Part shown: in pieces, positions 45,304 to 54,751 of the stretch
Position numbering within the stretch: position 1 is the stretch's first letter
Layout: every line of letters begins with the position of its first letter
From: Imbroritus primus
GTDB taxonomy: Bacteria; Pseudomonadota; Gammaproteobacteria; Burkholderiales; Burkholderiaceae
Assembly: GCA_000272025.2 (NCBI GenBank)
Contig: AKCV02000025.1
Span: forward strand, 310,001 to 374,000
Length of the DNA: 64,000 nucleotides
Direction: 5' to 3'
The notes under the pieces: model-generated
The model's input: the letters and a program-made list of their open reading frames with translations, nothing else
What the model was told of the DNA's origin: nothing
The model's database searches: none
Program-made: the position numbers and the translations under genes

Positions 45304-46404
45304 ATGCTGTTTCAACTCGGGATCATCGGGCTGCTGCTGGCACTGATTCCTCTCACCTATGTGATGGTGCGCGGTAGCCGCGACCGCTACCGCAAGCTGG
45401 TGTGGATCACCACTTTCCTGACCCTCGACCTGATCATGTTTGGCAGCTTCACGCGGCTGACGGATTCCGGCCTGGGGTGTCCGGATTGGCCGGGCTGCTA
45501 CGGCCGCGCCACGCCATTCCATGCCAGCGAGGCGATCCGTGCCGCCGAGGCCCTGATGCCGACCGGTCCGGTCACCATGGCCAAGGCGTGGATCGAGATG
45601 CTGCACCGTTACTTTGCGATGGCGGTGGGCGTGCTGCTGATCACGCTTGCGTTCCTCGCCTGGCGTAAACGCAAGGAGTTGCGTCAGCCGCCATGGCTGG
45701 CGACGGGGCTGCTGGTGCTGGTGTGCGTCCAGGGCGCGTTCGGCGCCTGGACGGTGACCATGAAGCTGCAGCCGATCATCGTCGGCACGCATCTGATGCT
45801 GGCCATGCTGCTGCTTTCGGGCTTGATCTGGCTGGGCTCGCGCAATGATCGTCCGCGCCAGCACGATCCGGGATCCGGCAAGCTCTACCTTCCCGCACTG
45901 ATCGGCACGGCCCTGCTGGTGATCCAGATTGCGCTGGGCGGGTGGGTGAGTACCAACTACGCAGTGCTGGCGTGCACCGACTTTCCGCTCTGCAATGGAG
46001 AACTCGTGCCGCGGATGGATTTCCAGCACGGCTTCACACTGTGGCGTGAACTCGGCAAGACGGCGGCTGGCGACTATATTCCGCGCGAGGCGCTGGTGGC
46101 GATCCACTGGGTGCACCGCATGTTCGCGTTCGTCGTCCTGGCCTACCTGGGATGGTTCGCGATGCGCGCGCGGCGCTACCCCGCGCTCGGCCGGTCGCCC
46201 AGGTTGCTGCTGCTGTTCCTCGGCCTGCAACTGCTGACCGGCCTGTCGAACATCGTCCTCGACTGGCCGCTGGTGGCCGCGGTGGCGCATAACGGTGGCG
46301 CGGCGGTGTTGCTGCTGTTGATGGTGCGCCTCGTTTACAATACCCGTCTGGCCCGTCAATCCGCGACGGTTCCGATTCCAGCCGTTTCTGCTGCACGTAC
46401 ATGA
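45304..46404 (+). CDS. ctaA: heme A synthase (COX15/CtaA)
   Basis: A 366-residue eight-helix enzyme oxidising the C8 methyl of heme O to give heme A. It carries [31 protein letters not shown] and [12 protein letters not shown] with heme-ligand histidines, and a second Cys pair in [11 protein letters not shown]. Its last four bases overlap ctaB, so the heme O and heme A synthases are translationally coupled. Confidence 0.94.
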   Translation: MLFQLGIIGLLLALIPLTYVMVRGSRDRYRKLVWITTFLTLDLIMFGSFTRLTDSGLGCPDWPGCYGRATPFHASEAIRAAEALMPTGPVTMAKAWIEMLHRYFAMAVGVLLITLAFLAWRKRKELRQPPWLATGLLVLVCVQGAFGAWTVTMKLQPIIVGTHLMLAMLLLSGLIWLGSRNDRPRQHDPGSGKLYLPALIGTALLVIQIALGGWVSTNYAVLACTDFPLCNGELVPRMDFQHGFTLWRELGKTAAGDYIPREALVAIHWVHRMFAFVVLAYLGWFAMRARRYPALGRSPRLLLLFLGLQLLTGLSNIVLDWPLVAAVAHNGGAAVLLLLMVRLVYNTRLARQSATVPIPAVSAART

Positions 46405-47333
46405 GTTCCCCCTTGGCTTCGTCCCAACCTTCCGATCTCAGCCTGCCCCACCGCCTGCGCCATACGGCGCGGCAGTATGCCGCCCTGACCAAGCCGAGGG
46501 TGACCCAGCTCGCGGTTTTCTGTGCGGTGATTGGCATGTTCCTCGCCACCCCCGGCATGGTGCCGTGGCGCGTACTGATCGGCGGCGCCGCTGGAATCTG
46601 GCTGCTCGCGGGCGCAGCGTTTGCCGTCAACTGCCTGGTCGAGCAGCATATCGATGCCAAGATGCGCCGCACGGCATGGCGGCCGTCCGCCACGGGTGAG
46701 ATCACGACGCGGCAGACGCTGGTGTTTTCGGCCATCATCGGCGGCCTTGGCGCGTGGGTGCTGTATACCTTCACCAATGCCCTGACCATGTGGCTGACCA
46801 TCGCCACCTTCGTCGGCTACGCCGTGATCTATACGATGCTGCTTAAGCCCGCGACGCCACAGAACATTGTCATCGGCGGCCTGTCGGGCGCGATGCCGCC
46901 GGCGCTCGGCTGGGCGGCCGTGACGAACGAGGTGCCGGCCGAAGCCTGGTTCCTGGTGCTGATCATCTTCACCTGGACCCCGCCGCATTTCTGGGCGCTG
47001 GCACTGTACCGGCGTGCCGACTACGAGAAATCGGGTCTGCCGATGCTGCCGGTCACGCATGGCGAGCGCTTCACCCTGCTGCATATCCTGCTGTACACGC
47101 TGATCATGATCGCTGCGACGATCCTGCCGTTCGTCTACGCCATGAGCGGCTACATCTACCTCGTGTCGGCCCTGCTGCTCGGCGCGGGATTCCTGTGGTA
47201 TGCGTGGCGCCTGTACCAGAACTACTCGGATGCGCTGGCGCGCAGCATGTTCAAGTTCTCGATCCTATACCTGTCGCTGCTGTTCGCGGCCTTGCTGGTG
47301 GATCACTATTTCAAGTACCTGCCGCGCGCGTAG
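46401..47333 (+). CDS. ctaB: protoheme IX farnesyltransferase (heme O synthase)
   Basis: A 310-residue UbiA-type prenyltransferase converting heme B to heme O. The first Asp-rich motif region is [19 protein letters not shown], then [46 protein letters not shown] (key residues TPPHFWALA) and several helices. It starts at the ATG inside the ctaA stop. Confidence 0.95.
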   Translation: MSSPLASSQPSDLSLPHRLRHTARQYAALTKPRVTQLAVFCAVIGMFLATPGMVPWRVLIGGAAGIWLLAGAAFAVNCLVEQHIDAKMRRTAWRPSATGEITTRQTLVFSAIIGGLGAWVLYTFTNALTMWLTIATFVGYAVIYTMLLKPATPQNIVIGGLSGAMPPALGWAAVTNEVPAEAWFLVLIIFTWTPPHFWALALYRRADYEKSGLPMLPVTHGERFTLLHILLYTLIMIAATILPFVYAMSGYIYLVSALLLGAGFLWYAWRLYQNYSDALARSMFKFSILYLSLLFAALLVDHYFKYLPRA

Positions 47334-47350
47334 CGGCCTTCTGTCGAGTG

Positions 47351-47953
47351 ATGTTTTTCATGCCTGATTCCCGCCCGCTGTTCCGCTTTCTGCTCGCCCT
47401 TCTTGCGGCGATGTTGCTGGCCGCATGCGGACAGCCCAAGCAATCGTTCCAGAATATCGACATCACTGGCGGATCCGAATTCGGCAAGGATTTCACCCTG
47501 ACCGATCACCACGGCAAGGTGCGCACGCTGGCGGATTTCAAGGGCAAGGCCGTGCTGATGTTCTTCGGCTTTACCCAGTGCCCGGACGTTTGTCCGTCCA
47601 CCATGTCGGAAATGGCGACGGTGATGGAGAAGCTCGGTCCCGATGCCGACCGCGTACAGGTGCTGTTCGTGACCATCGACCCCGAGCGCGACACGCAGGA
47701 ACTGCTGGCGCAGTACGTGCCGCATTTCGATAAGCGTTTCCTCGGCATGCGTCCGGCCGATGAGGCTGCCCTGAAAAAGCTCGCGACGGATTTCAAGGTG
47801 TACTACGCCAAGGTGCCGCAGGAAGGCGGCGGCTACACCATGGATCACACGGCCGGCAGCTACGTGTTCGATCCGCAGGGCCACCTGCGCCTGTTCGTCA
47901 AGCATGGCCAGGGGCCGGACCCCATCGTGCACGATTTGAAGCAACTGCTGTAA
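47351..47953 (+). CDS. SCO1/SenC copper-chaperone lipoprotein
   Basis: A 200-residue copper protein for CuA assembly in subunit II. A lipoprotein signal (LLALLAAMLLAAC) precedes the domain with FTQCPDVCPSTMSEM (two copper-binding cysteines) and the histidine in YTMDHTAGSYVFD. ATG 47351 and 47360 are both in frame; the first is used. It ends the heme and copper assembly run before a bidirectional terminator. Confidence 0.92.
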   Translation: MFFMPDSRPLFRFLLALLAAMLLAACGQPKQSFQNIDITGGSEFGKDFTLTDHHGKVRTLADFKGKAVLMFFGFTQCPDVCPSTMSEMATVMEKLGPDADRVQVLFVTIDPERDTQELLAQYVPHFDKRFLGMRPADEAALKKLATDFKVYYAKVPQEGGGYTMDHTAGSYVFDPQGHLRLFVKHGQGPDPIVHDLKQLL

Positions 47954-48005
47954 CGGCACGCGTGGGCGGCGGCAGGGCCTGCCCGCGAGTCATCCCTGGC
48001 AAGAA

Positions 48006-48039
48006 AAAACGCCCGGCTCCGTAAGGAGCCGGGCGTTTT
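48006..48039. terminator. bidirectional intrinsic terminator between sco and rpoH
   Basis: A 15-bp perfect stem (48006-48020 with 48025-48039, loop GTAA) starts with AAAA and ends with TTTT, so it can stop transcripts from both converging genes. Confidence 0.9.
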
Positions 48040-48101
48040 GCCATGCAGGAACGTGCCCGCAGACGCTGGTGCCTCCGGGCCGGTGTCCGGCAGGATGGCC
48101 G

Positions 48102-49028
48102 TCAGGCGTATTCCGCCAGCGCGCCCTTCATCTTCTTCATGGCCGCTACTTCGATCTGGCGGATCCGTTCGGCCGACACGCCGAATTCGTCTGCCAGTTC
48201 GTGCAGCGTCGAGCCACCCGAGCCATCGTCGTTGACGTGCAACCAGCGCGCCTCGATGATGCGGCGGCTACGTCCGTCGAGCGTTTCCAGGGCCTGCTCC
48301 AGGCCGGTCGACTGCATGCGGTCCTGCTGGCGCGCCTCGATGACGCGCGTCGGTTCATTGTGATGGTCAGCCAGGTAGGCGATCGGCGCGAACGATTCCT
48401 CACCGTCGTCACTGTGACCTTCTAGCGCTGTGTCGCCCCCCGACAGGCGCGTTTCCATTTCCATCACGTCTTCGCGCTTGACATTCAGATCCTTGGCGAC
48501 GGCATCGATCTCCTCCGGCGTCAGGGTGTTGAGGCTGGTCTTCTGGCTGCGCAGATTGAAGAACAGCTTCCGCTGCGCCTTGGTGGTCGCCACCTTGACC
48601 ATGCGCCAGTTCTTCAGGATGTATTCGTGGATCTCGGCCTTGATCCAGTGCATGGCGTACGACACCAGGCGTACACCTTGTTCGGGGTCGAAGCGCTTCA
48701 CGGCCTTCATCAGGCCGATGTTGCCTTCCTGGATCAGGTCAGCGTGGGGCAGGCCGTAGCCAAGGTACTGGCGGGCGATGGAAACCACGAGCCGCAGGTG
48801 CGACATCACCATCCGGCCGGCGGCGTCGAGGTCGCCGGTGGCGCGAAAATCGCGGGCAAGACGCTGCTCTTCTTCTGCCGTCAGCAACGGAATCCGGTTG
48901 ACGCTCTGGATATAGGCGTCGATATTGCCGAGATTGCCGGTGTAGGCGACGGCGAGCGGGTTCGCCTTCTGAGCGGAACCCTGGGCGGCACGGTCGTAAG
49001 AAAGCGCGACAGGTGCGGATACACTCAC
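48102..49028 (-). CDS. rpoH: heat-shock sigma factor RpoH (sigma-32)
   Basis: A 308-residue alternative sigma factor for heat-shock genes. Region 2 includes DLIQEGNIGLMKAVKRFDPEQGVRLVSYAMHWIKAEI (key residues RLVSYAMHWIKAEI), followed by the RpoH-box-like QRKLFFNLRSQK. Region 4 ends with LADEFGVSAERIRQIEVAAMKKMK. The start is GTG at 49028, seven bases after AAGGAG; no ATG fits. A CIRCE element lies 48 bases upstream, so HrcA probably represses it. Confidence 0.94.
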   Translation of the reverse strand: MSVSAPVALSYDRAAQGSAQKANPLAVAYTGNLGNIDAYIQSVNRIPLLTAEEEQRLARDFRATGDLDAAGRMVMSHLRLVVSIARQYLGYGLPHADLIQEGNIGLMKAVKRFDPEQGVRLVSYAMHWIKAEIHEYILKNWRMVKVATTKAQRKLFFNLRSQKTSLNTLTPEEIDAVAKDLNVKREDVMEMETRLSGGDTALEGHSDDGEESFAPIAYLADHHNEPTRVIEARQQDRMQSTGLEQALETLDGRSRRIIEARWLHVNDDGSGGSTLHELADEFGVSAERIRQIEVAAMKKMKGALAEYA

Positions 49029-49075
49029 GAGGGACTCCTTGTGTAAAAACTGCTGGGATCTAGCTTGGGTCAATA

Positions 49076-49102
49076 TTAGCACTCTCGAAACATGAGTGCT
49101 AA
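49076..49102. promoter_or_regulatory. CIRCE element (HrcA operator) upstream of rpoH
   Basis: TTAGCACTC, nine bases, GAGTGCTAA: a perfect match to the CIRCE consensus. It is 48 bases before the rpoH start on the minus strand; a minus-strand -10-like TAATAT (49073-49078) overlaps it. HrcA control of rpoH is documented for betaproteobacteria. The divergent pirin gene starts 168 bases away and could also be affected. Confidence 0.95.
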
Positions 49103-49270
49103 TAAGATCCGCGATGAGGGGTAATAGTTCCTTTCAATCGAGATTCCGGAACTCATTGCCCGTGAGGCCGCTGGAGCGCTCGCACGCCGCTAGCAGGCGC
49201 CTACCGCCTGGCCAATCTCGAATTCGCCACCAAACTGGAGTACTGTGGCAGGGTGCCCCCAGGAGGATGC

Positions 49271-50161
49271 ATGTCAACGTTCAAGCACTTGTTGAAGCCC
49301 CACACACGAGATATCGGCGCCTTTGCCGTGCGCCGTGTGCTGCCCAGTGCGCTTGCGCAGACCGTCGGCCCTTTCATTTTCTTTGATCATTTTGGGCCCG
49401 TCGAGTTGCCGCCGCAAGCAGGCATGGATGTGCGCCCGCATCCGCATATCGGTCTCGCGACGGTCAGTTATCTCTTCGAGGGCGAGATCGAGCACCGTGA
49501 CAGCCTGGGTTCGGTGCAGACCATCCGGCCCGGCGACGTGAACTGGATGACGGCCGGAGAAGGCATCGTTCACTCCGAGCGTACGCCCGCCGCTCTGCGG
49601 GCGGACGGCAGCCGCCTGCATGGTGTTCAGACCTGGGTGGCCCTGCCCAAGGATCAGGAAGGGACCGCACCGGCCTTCGTGCATCATCCGGCAGCTACCC
49701 TGCCGCAACTGACGTTTCCCGGCGCCTGCGTGTCCGTGATTGCGGGTACGGCTTTTGGCGCCCGGTCACCGGTCGAGGTTTTCAGCCCAACCCTGTACGC
49801 GGCACTGAACCTCGATGCCGGGGCTTCGCTGGTGATCCCGCCGGAGCATGAAGAGCGCGGCCTCTACCTGATCGAAGGCGAGGCCGAGATCGACGGCGAG
49901 CCGCTCACCCTGCATCATCTTGCCGTCCTGACGCCCGGCAGCACGGTCACCCTGCGCGCTCGCACCGGCGCGCGCCTGATGCTGGTCGGTGGCGCGCCTG
50001 CCGATGGCCGGCGTTTCATCGAATGGAATTTCGTAGCGAGCACGCGCGAACTGATCGAGGCCGCCAAAGCGCGCTGGGAGGCGGATGCATTCCCACATGT
50101 GCCGGGCGAAACCGAGCGCATTCCGCTGCCGCGCAAGGAACAGGCTGCTGACGGCTCATGA
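49271..50161 (+). CDS. pirin-family protein
   Basis: A 296-residue bicupin. The N-terminal cupin has the metal-ligand segment RPHPHIGLATVSYLFEGEIEHRDSLG (key residues HPHIG and EHRDSLG) and NWMTAGEGIVHSE; the C-terminal pirin domain includes GLYLIEGEAEIDGEPL. Some bacterial pirins have quercetinase or metabolic regulatory roles; none can be assigned here. A clear AGGAGGA Shine-Dalgarno supports the ATG at 49271. Confidence 0.92.
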   Translation: MSTFKHLLKPHTRDIGAFAVRRVLPSALAQTVGPFIFFDHFGPVELPPQAGMDVRPHPHIGLATVSYLFEGEIEHRDSLGSVQTIRPGDVNWMTAGEGIVHSERTPAALRADGSRLHGVQTWVALPKDQEGTAPAFVHHPAATLPQLTFPGACVSVIAGTAFGARSPVEVFSPTLYAALNLDAGASLVIPPEHEERGLYLIEGEAEIDGEPLTLHHLAVLTPGSTVTLRARTGARLMLVGGAPADGRRFIEWNFVASTRELIEAAKARWEADAFPHVPGETERIPLPRKEQAADGS

Positions 50162-50210
50162 CGGAGCCGCCGGCACCGCAAGCGAACGTGCTGGACCGTA
50201 CTGCGCGGTC

Positions 50211-51173
50211 TCAGGCTGCCGCTTGCCGGACGGCTTCGATCTGCTGGGCCAAGGGCTCGGGCACGGGTTCCTCGCCTGCCAGCACGGCGCGGATGTAGGC
50301 GACCGTTGCCTGCTGATCGGTGCCGGCCGGTAGCGTGGGTACGGCGGCGACACTACCGTCCGCGCCGCTGGCCAGTAACGTGGTCCGGCCGGCGCAGAGG
50401 TGCTCGATGCGCCCCGCACGCCGTGCGTCCGCGACGGCTTCGCCCTCGGTCCCGCGCGTCAGCAGCACATTCGCCGGGCGCGCCGCAAAGAACGCGCTCA
50501 GGGTGTCCCGGTACTCGGGGTGGGTATAGCTCACCAGTTGCAATGCGGCTTCTGGCCCATGGTCGCCGACCGGTTGCAGCATCTTCACCAGCGTATGCGT
50601 CGAGTTGCGCAGCCCGATCACTTCGCGGCGCGCCAGCAGGCCGTCGAGCGCCGGCGAGAGGGTGTCGATGGCCAGCACGGCCAGGCCGTCACGCGCGAGC
50701 GCATCCGACGCGGCGGACGCGGAAGGGCTGGGCGGCAGGCCCAGCGCGTCGAACAGTTCCAGCGAGGTGATGCGCCCCGCGAAGTGCCGCACGCCGTGCA
50801 CCAGTACGGGCAGCCCGGCACGCTGCAGCAGCAGGGCCAGCAGCGGCACCAGATTGGGTTGCTTGCGAGCGCCGTTGTAGCTGGGGATGACCACCACCCG
50901 TCGTCCTGCGACGGGTGCCAGCGGCGCGCAATGGCGATGCGCTGCGTCGAGCATGCCCGCCAGTTCCTCGGGCGTTTCGCCCTTGATGCGATAGGCCATC
51001 AGGATGGCGCCCAGCTCGATGTCGCTGACGCGCCCCTGCAGCATCGCCTCGAACAAGGTCTCCACATCGGCGCGCGGCAGCGGCCGCGCACCTTTTACCC
51101 CACGGCCGATTTCCTTGATGTAGCGGGCGGCGGAGAAAGATCCGTGGAGGGAAGCAGTGGCGTCGGTGATCAT
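50211..51173 (-). CDS. ybiB: YbiB-family DNA-binding protein (anthranilate phosphoribosyltransferase-like)
   Basis: A 320-residue member of the TrpD2/YbiB family: glycosyltransferase-3 fold related to TrpD but without its catalytic role. It has YIKEIGRGVKGARPLPRADVETLFEAMLQG, AYRIKGETPEELAGMLDA, VIPSYNGARKQPNLVPLLALLL (key residues SYNGARKQPN) and THTLVKMLQPV. It sits 88 bases downstream of nrtC, at the usual end position of betaproteobacterial nitrate-assimilation clusters. Escherichia coli YbiB binds nucleic acid and is under LexA control; its role here is unknown. Confidence 0.88.
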   Translation of the reverse strand: MITDATASLHGSFSAARYIKEIGRGVKGARPLPRADVETLFEAMLQGRVSDIELGAILMAYRIKGETPEELAGMLDAAHRHCAPLAPVAGRRVVVIPSYNGARKQPNLVPLLALLLQRAGLPVLVHGVRHFAGRITSLELFDALGLPPSPSASAASDALARDGLAVLAIDTLSPALDGLLARREVIGLRNSTHTLVKMLQPVGDHGPEAALQLVSYTHPEYRDTLSAFFAARPANVLLTRGTEGEAVADARRAGRIEHLCAGRTTLLASGADGSVAAVPTLPAGTDQQATVAYIRAVLAGEEPVPEPLAQQIEAVRQAAA

Positions 51174-51261
51174 GGAGAAGCGCAAGGGTGGCGGGACAGC
51201 GGGACTGCCGATGATAGCGCAGCTCCGCCGCGCTGTCTGTGCAGATCCCGCCGGGCGCGGC

Positions 51262-52065
51262 CTACGCCGCTTCCTGCTGCACCGGGTGCCGCTGCTTGTG
51301 ATACAGGAAATCGATCACAGCATGGCGGCAGCCGAGGTAGACCGGATCATCGGCCAGCGTCACCCTCTCGCGCGGACGCGGCAAGGGCACGGGCAGGATC
51401 TCGCCGATAGTCGCTGCCGGACCGTTCGTCATCATCACGATGCGGTCGGCCAGCAGCACTGCCTCGTCGACATCGTGCGTCACCATCACTACCGTGCTGT
51501 GCGTGGCGGCGACGATGTCCAGCAGTTCGTCCTGCAGGCGCGCACGCGTCAGGGCATCGAGCGCCCCGAACGGCTCATCCATCAGCAGTACCTTAGGCTC
51601 CATCGACAGCGCCCGCGCGATACCTACGCGTTGTTTCATGCCCCCCGAGATCTCGTGCGGATAGCGCTGCGCGGCATGCGTCAGCCCTACCAGCTGCAGG
51701 GCGGCCTGCGTGCGCGACCTGAGCTGGGCACGCGTTTCGCTGGCAGCAAAGACGCGCTCTACCGCGAGATAGACATTGTCGAAACAGGTGAGCCAAGGTA
51801 ACAAGGAATGGTTCTGGAACACCACAGCGCGTTCCGGTCCGGGGCCGGCGATTTCCCGGCCGGCGCAGATCAGGCCGCCTGCCGTGGGCTGGGTGAGGCC
51901 AGCGATCAGGTTGAGCAGGGTCGATTTGCCACAACCGGAATGACCAATGAGCGCGATGAATTCGCCGGCGGCAATGTTCAGGTTGATATCGCGCAAGGCC
52001 ACGAAGGCGCCCTTGCGCGTGGTGAAGGTCTGGTCGACATGCTCGATGCAAACGAATCTATCCAT
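51262..52065 (-). CDS. nrtC: nitrate/nitrite ABC transporter ATP-binding protein
   Basis: A 267-residue ABC ATPase: Walker A LIGHSGCGKSTLL, Q-loop VFQNHSLLPWLTC, signature ISGGMKQRVGIARAL, Walker B VLLMDEPFGALD, and switch His in MVTHDVDEAVLLADR. It is the single-domain (NrtD/NasD-like) kind, without a fused sensor domain. It energises uptake with NrtB and NrtA. The start ATG at 52065 lies ten bases after the nrtB stop. Confidence 0.88.
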   Translation of the reverse strand: MDRFVCIEHVDQTFTTRKGAFVALRDINLNIAAGEFIALIGHSGCGKSTLLNLIAGLTQPTAGGLICAGREIAGPGPERAVVFQNHSLLPWLTCFDNVYLAVERVFAASETRAQLRSRTQAALQLVGLTHAAQRYPHEISGGMKQRVGIARALSMEPKVLLMDEPFGALDALTRARLQDELLDIVAATHSTVVMVTHDVDEAVLLADRIVMMTNGPAATIGEILPVPLPRPRERVTLADDPVYLGCRHAVIDFLYHKQRHPVQQEAA

Positions 52066-52075
52066 GGGGCGCTCC

Positions 52076-53062
52076 TCAATGTTCGTAGCTGAAACGTTTG
52101 GCAATCTGCAGCAGCAGCGTTTCCAGCAGCAGCCCGACGACGCCGATGACAAAGATGGCGATGATGATGTGCTCGACCTTCAGGTTGTTCCATTCGTCCC
52201 ACAGCCAGAAGCCGATGCCGACGCCACCGGTCAGCATCTCCGCTGCCACGATCACCAGCCACGCCGTGCCGATGGAGAGCCGCACGCCGGTCAACATGTA
52301 CGGCAGTACCGCGGGCAGCAGGACCTTGCGGAACACCTTCCATTCCGACAGGTCGAGCACGCGCGCCACGTTCAGGTAATCCTGCGGAATGCGTGCGACA
52401 CCTGCCGCCGTGTTGATGATCATCGGCCAGATCGAGCAGATGAAGATCGACCAGATGGCCGCCGGGTCGGCCGACTTGAACAACAGCAGACCGATCGGCA
52501 ACCATGCCAGCGGCGATACCGGACGCAACAGGTTGACGATGGGCGACATCATGCGATTGAAGAACACGAAGCGACCCAGCAGGAAACCCAGCGGGATACC
52601 GATCACGGCTGCCATGCCGAAACCTGCCGCGACACGGCCGAGCGATGCCAGCACATTCCAGCCAATACCCTGGTCATTCGGGCCGTTGCTGTAGAACGGA
52701 TCGGCAAAGAGCGCACGGGCCGCATCCCAGGTGACACCTGGTGTCGGGATGCCGCTGATCTTCGTGGCAATCATCTGCCAGACCAGGACGAACAACGTCA
52801 GGCCGATCGCCGGCGGCAGTACGCGCATGATGGCCGCGCCCAGTGCTTCGCGGCGTACGGCGCGCCGGGTAGCGTCGGCGGCTTCACGTGCGCGGTGGGT
52901 GGCGCGGACCTGCAGTTCGTTGCTTGCGGGGTCATCGGCTGACGGCGTGGCGGATGATACCGGGGGGATGGCCAGCGCAGCAGCCGTCGCGCCTGGGTTC
53001 ATGGGTGGGGCAGCGGGTTCAGCGGCCAACCCGTTCAGCAGGGATGTGGCATGGGGACTCAT
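52076..53062 (-). CDS. nrtB: nitrate/nitrite ABC transporter permease
   Basis: A 328-residue inner-membrane permease of the NrtB/SsuC type. A Pro/Ala-rich N-terminus of about 80 residues precedes six helices; the coupling (EAA-like) region is ARVLDLSEWKVFRKVLLPAVLPYM, and GVRLSIGTAWLVIVAAEML is characteristic of nitrate permeases. It lies between nrtA (47-base gap) and nrtC. Confidence 0.9.
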   Translation of the reverse strand: MSPHATSLLNGLAAEPAAPPMNPGATAAALAIPPVSSATPSADDPASNELQVRATHRAREAADATRRAVRREALGAAIMRVLPPAIGLTLFVLVWQMIATKISGIPTPGVTWDAARALFADPFYSNGPNDQGIGWNVLASLGRVAAGFGMAAVIGIPLGFLLGRFVFFNRMMSPIVNLLRPVSPLAWLPIGLLLFKSADPAAIWSIFICSIWPMIINTAAGVARIPQDYLNVARVLDLSEWKVFRKVLLPAVLPYMLTGVRLSIGTAWLVIVAAEMLTGGVGIGFWLWDEWNNLKVEHIIIAIFVIGVVGLLLETLLLQIAKRFSYEH

Positions 53063-53109
53063 GTGAAGCTCCTGTGCTCAGCAAGATAAAGGACCTGTCG
53101 AGAAAGACG

Positions 53110-54405
53110 TCAGCTGCGGATCTTGAAGCCGTCGGCATAGGCCGCGGGGTTCCTGGCATCCCACGCCACACCATCAATGAGCTTGGCGCTGCGCAGATCG
53201 CTCTTTGGCAACGGTGTGCCGGTAGCAGCGGCGGCCTGTTTGTAGATGTCGATGCGGTTGATCTGCTTGGCGACTCCCAGATAATCCGGATGCGACTTGA
53301 GCAGGCCCCAGCGCTTGTGCTGGGTGAGAAACCACATGCCGTCGGACAGGAATGGGAAGTTCGCCTGACCGTCGTGATAGAAATGCATGGCATCCGGGTC
53401 ATCCCAGGTCTTGCCGATGCCGTTGCTGTAGCGGCCCAGCATGCGGTCGAGGATGATGTCCATGTCGGTGTTCACATACGACTTGGCGGCAATGGTCTCC
53501 GCCGTCTTGCGGCGGTTCGAGGCCGAGGCGTCGATGAACTTCGATGCTTCGAGGATCGCGGCGACCATCGCGCGTGCAGTGTTCGGATACTTCTGCACGA
53601 ACTCCGCCGTGGTACCCAGGACCTTCTCCGGATGATCCTTCCAGATCGCTTGCGTGGTGGTGGCGGTGAAGCCGATCTTGTCGGCGATGGCGCGTGCGTT
53701 CCATGGCTCGCCGACACAGAAGCCATCCATGTTGCCAACGCGCATGTTGGCCACCATCTGCGGCGGCGGCACGGTGATCACCTTGGCATCCTTCATCGGA
53801 TGGATGCCGTGGGCCGCCAGCCAGTAGTACAGCCACATGGCGTGCGTGCCGGTCGGAAACGTCTGCGCAAAGGTATAGTCGCGCTTCTCCTTGTCCATCA
53901 GCGCCTTCAGGCTGGCGCCATCGCGTGCCCCTTTCTCGAGTAGCTTGTTGGACAGTGTGATGGCTTGGCCGTTGTTGTTGAGGCTCATCAGCACGGCCAT
54001 GTCTTTCTTCGGTCCGCCAATGCCGAGGTGCACCCCATACATCAGGCCGTACAGCACGTGCGCGGCATCGAGATCGCCATTCACCAGTTTGTCGCGCACA
54101 CCGGCCCACGATGCCTCTTTCGAAGGCGTGATCTTGATGCCGTATTTCTTGTCGAGCCCCAGCGTGGATGCCATGACGACCGACGCGCAGTCGGTCAGCG
54201 GAATGAAGCCGATGCGCAGCTCGGTTTTCTCGGGCGCGTCCGAGCCGGCCGCCCAGGCGCCGGCCCGTACCATTGGATCGATCAAGGTCATGATGCCGGC
54301 TCCCGCAAGCGTGGTGATGGCGCGCCGGCGGCCCGCGCGCACGGCTGGCAGTGGCGTCGCATGACCGGCCGTGGCCGGAGAGGTAGGGGACTTGCGTTCG
54401 GTCAT
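53110..54405 (-). CDS. nrtA: nitrate/nitrite ABC transporter substrate-binding protein (CmpA/NrtA family)
   Basis: A 431-residue periplasmic binding protein. The N-terminus has a twin-arginine-type signal (RAGRRRAITTLAGAGIMTLI). The mature part begins ELRIGFIPLTDCASVVMA and contains DAAHVLYGLMYGVHLGIGGP, MRVGNMDGFCVGEPWNARAI and the C-terminal KRWGLLKSHPDY. NrtA/CmpA proteins bind nitrate, nitrite or bicarbonate; the nasT neighbour and nitrogen-type promoter favour nitrate or nitrite. Translation starts directly after a leader terminator (54415-54461). Confidence 0.9.
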   Translation of the reverse strand: MTERKSPTSPATAGHATPLPAVRAGRRRAITTLAGAGIMTLIDPMVRAGAWAAGSDAPEKTELRIGFIPLTDCASVVMASTLGLDKKYGIKITPSKEASWAGVRDKLVNGDLDAAHVLYGLMYGVHLGIGGPKKDMAVLMSLNNNGQAITLSNKLLEKGARDGASLKALMDKEKRDYTFAQTFPTGTHAMWLYYWLAAHGIHPMKDAKVITVPPPQMVANMRVGNMDGFCVGEPWNARAIADKIGFTATTTQAIWKDHPEKVLGTTAEFVQKYPNTARAMVAAILEASKFIDASASNRRKTAETIAAKSYVNTDMDIILDRMLGRYSNGIGKTWDDPDAMHFYHDGQANFPFLSDGMWFLTQHKRWGLLKSHPDYLGVAKQINRIDIYKQAAAATGTPLPKSDLRSAKLIDGVAWDARNPAAYADGFKIRS

Positions 54406-54414
54406 CGCCGCTCC

Positions 54415-54461
54415 AAAAAAAAGGCGTCCGCTCCCGCCGCCGGAGCGGGGGAGGGGACGCC
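54415..54461 (-). terminator. intrinsic terminator in the nrtA leader (attenuator)
   Basis: In minus-strand order: GGCGTCC, a pyrimidine-rich side bulge, GCTCC, GGCGGCG loop, GGAGC, GGACGCC, then eight Ts, immediately followed by the nrtA Shine-Dalgarno GGAG (54411-54414) and ATG. A terminator that ends at the ribosome-binding site of the next gene only makes sense as an attenuator. NasT, encoded just upstream, is an ANTAR antiterminator. Confidence 0.85.
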
Positions 54462-54507
54462 GTTGTCCAATTCCGTGTGCCATTGCGGGTCACGGACAAG
54501 AGTGGAA

Positions 54508-54525
54508 TGCGCCTTCGTTGGCAGC
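54508..54525 (-). promoter_or_regulatory. candidate ANTAR hexaloop hairpin
   Basis: On the minus strand GCTGCC-AACGAA-GGCGC forms a stem with one bulged T and a six-base loop with A at position 1 and G at position 4, the loop signature recognised by ANTAR proteins. It lies at the very 5' end of the predicted transcript (about 54525). A second hairpin follows at 54472-54496 (TCCGTG/CACGGA); its loop is 13 bases, so the second ANTAR hexaloop is not clearly identified. Confidence 0.5.
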
Positions 54526-54536
54526 ACACGGGATAC

Positions 54537-54551
54537 GCAAGTGACATGCCA
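54537..54551 (-). promoter_or_regulatory. sigma-54 (RpoN) type promoter of the nrtABC operon
   Basis: Minus strand TGGCATGTCACTTGC, with GG and GC ten bases apart, nearly identical to the promoter of the glnK-amtB operon (2975-2989). The start would be near 54525, giving a leader of about 120 bases before nrtA. Confidence 0.75.
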
Positions 54552-54734
54552 GCCCGCTCGGCAGCGTGACAGCACGCCAGCACGCTACCGGCTGACGGCG
54601 TCGCCGCGTCGTTCGTGGCTTGCTGGTGCGCCGGCCGCCGGTCGAAGGAGGCGTGTCAGGATGACGGGCGGAGGCAGGGATACCCTCCACGGCGCTCCAT
54701 TCACGTGCGTATCGCCCCTGCATCGGACCGCTCA

Positions 54735-54751
54735 TGCGCCAGTGCGGTGCG
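54735..54751. promoter_or_regulatory. candidate NtrC enhancer site upstream of nrtA
   Basis: TGCGCC-N5-GGTGCG matches 10 of 12 positions of TGCACC-N5-GGTGCA with the right spacing. It lies about 185 bases upstream of the -24 element, right after the nasT stop codon. Together with 54406-54551 this accounts for most of the 347-base nasT-nrtA gap; 54552-54734 shows no gene. Confidence 0.6.
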
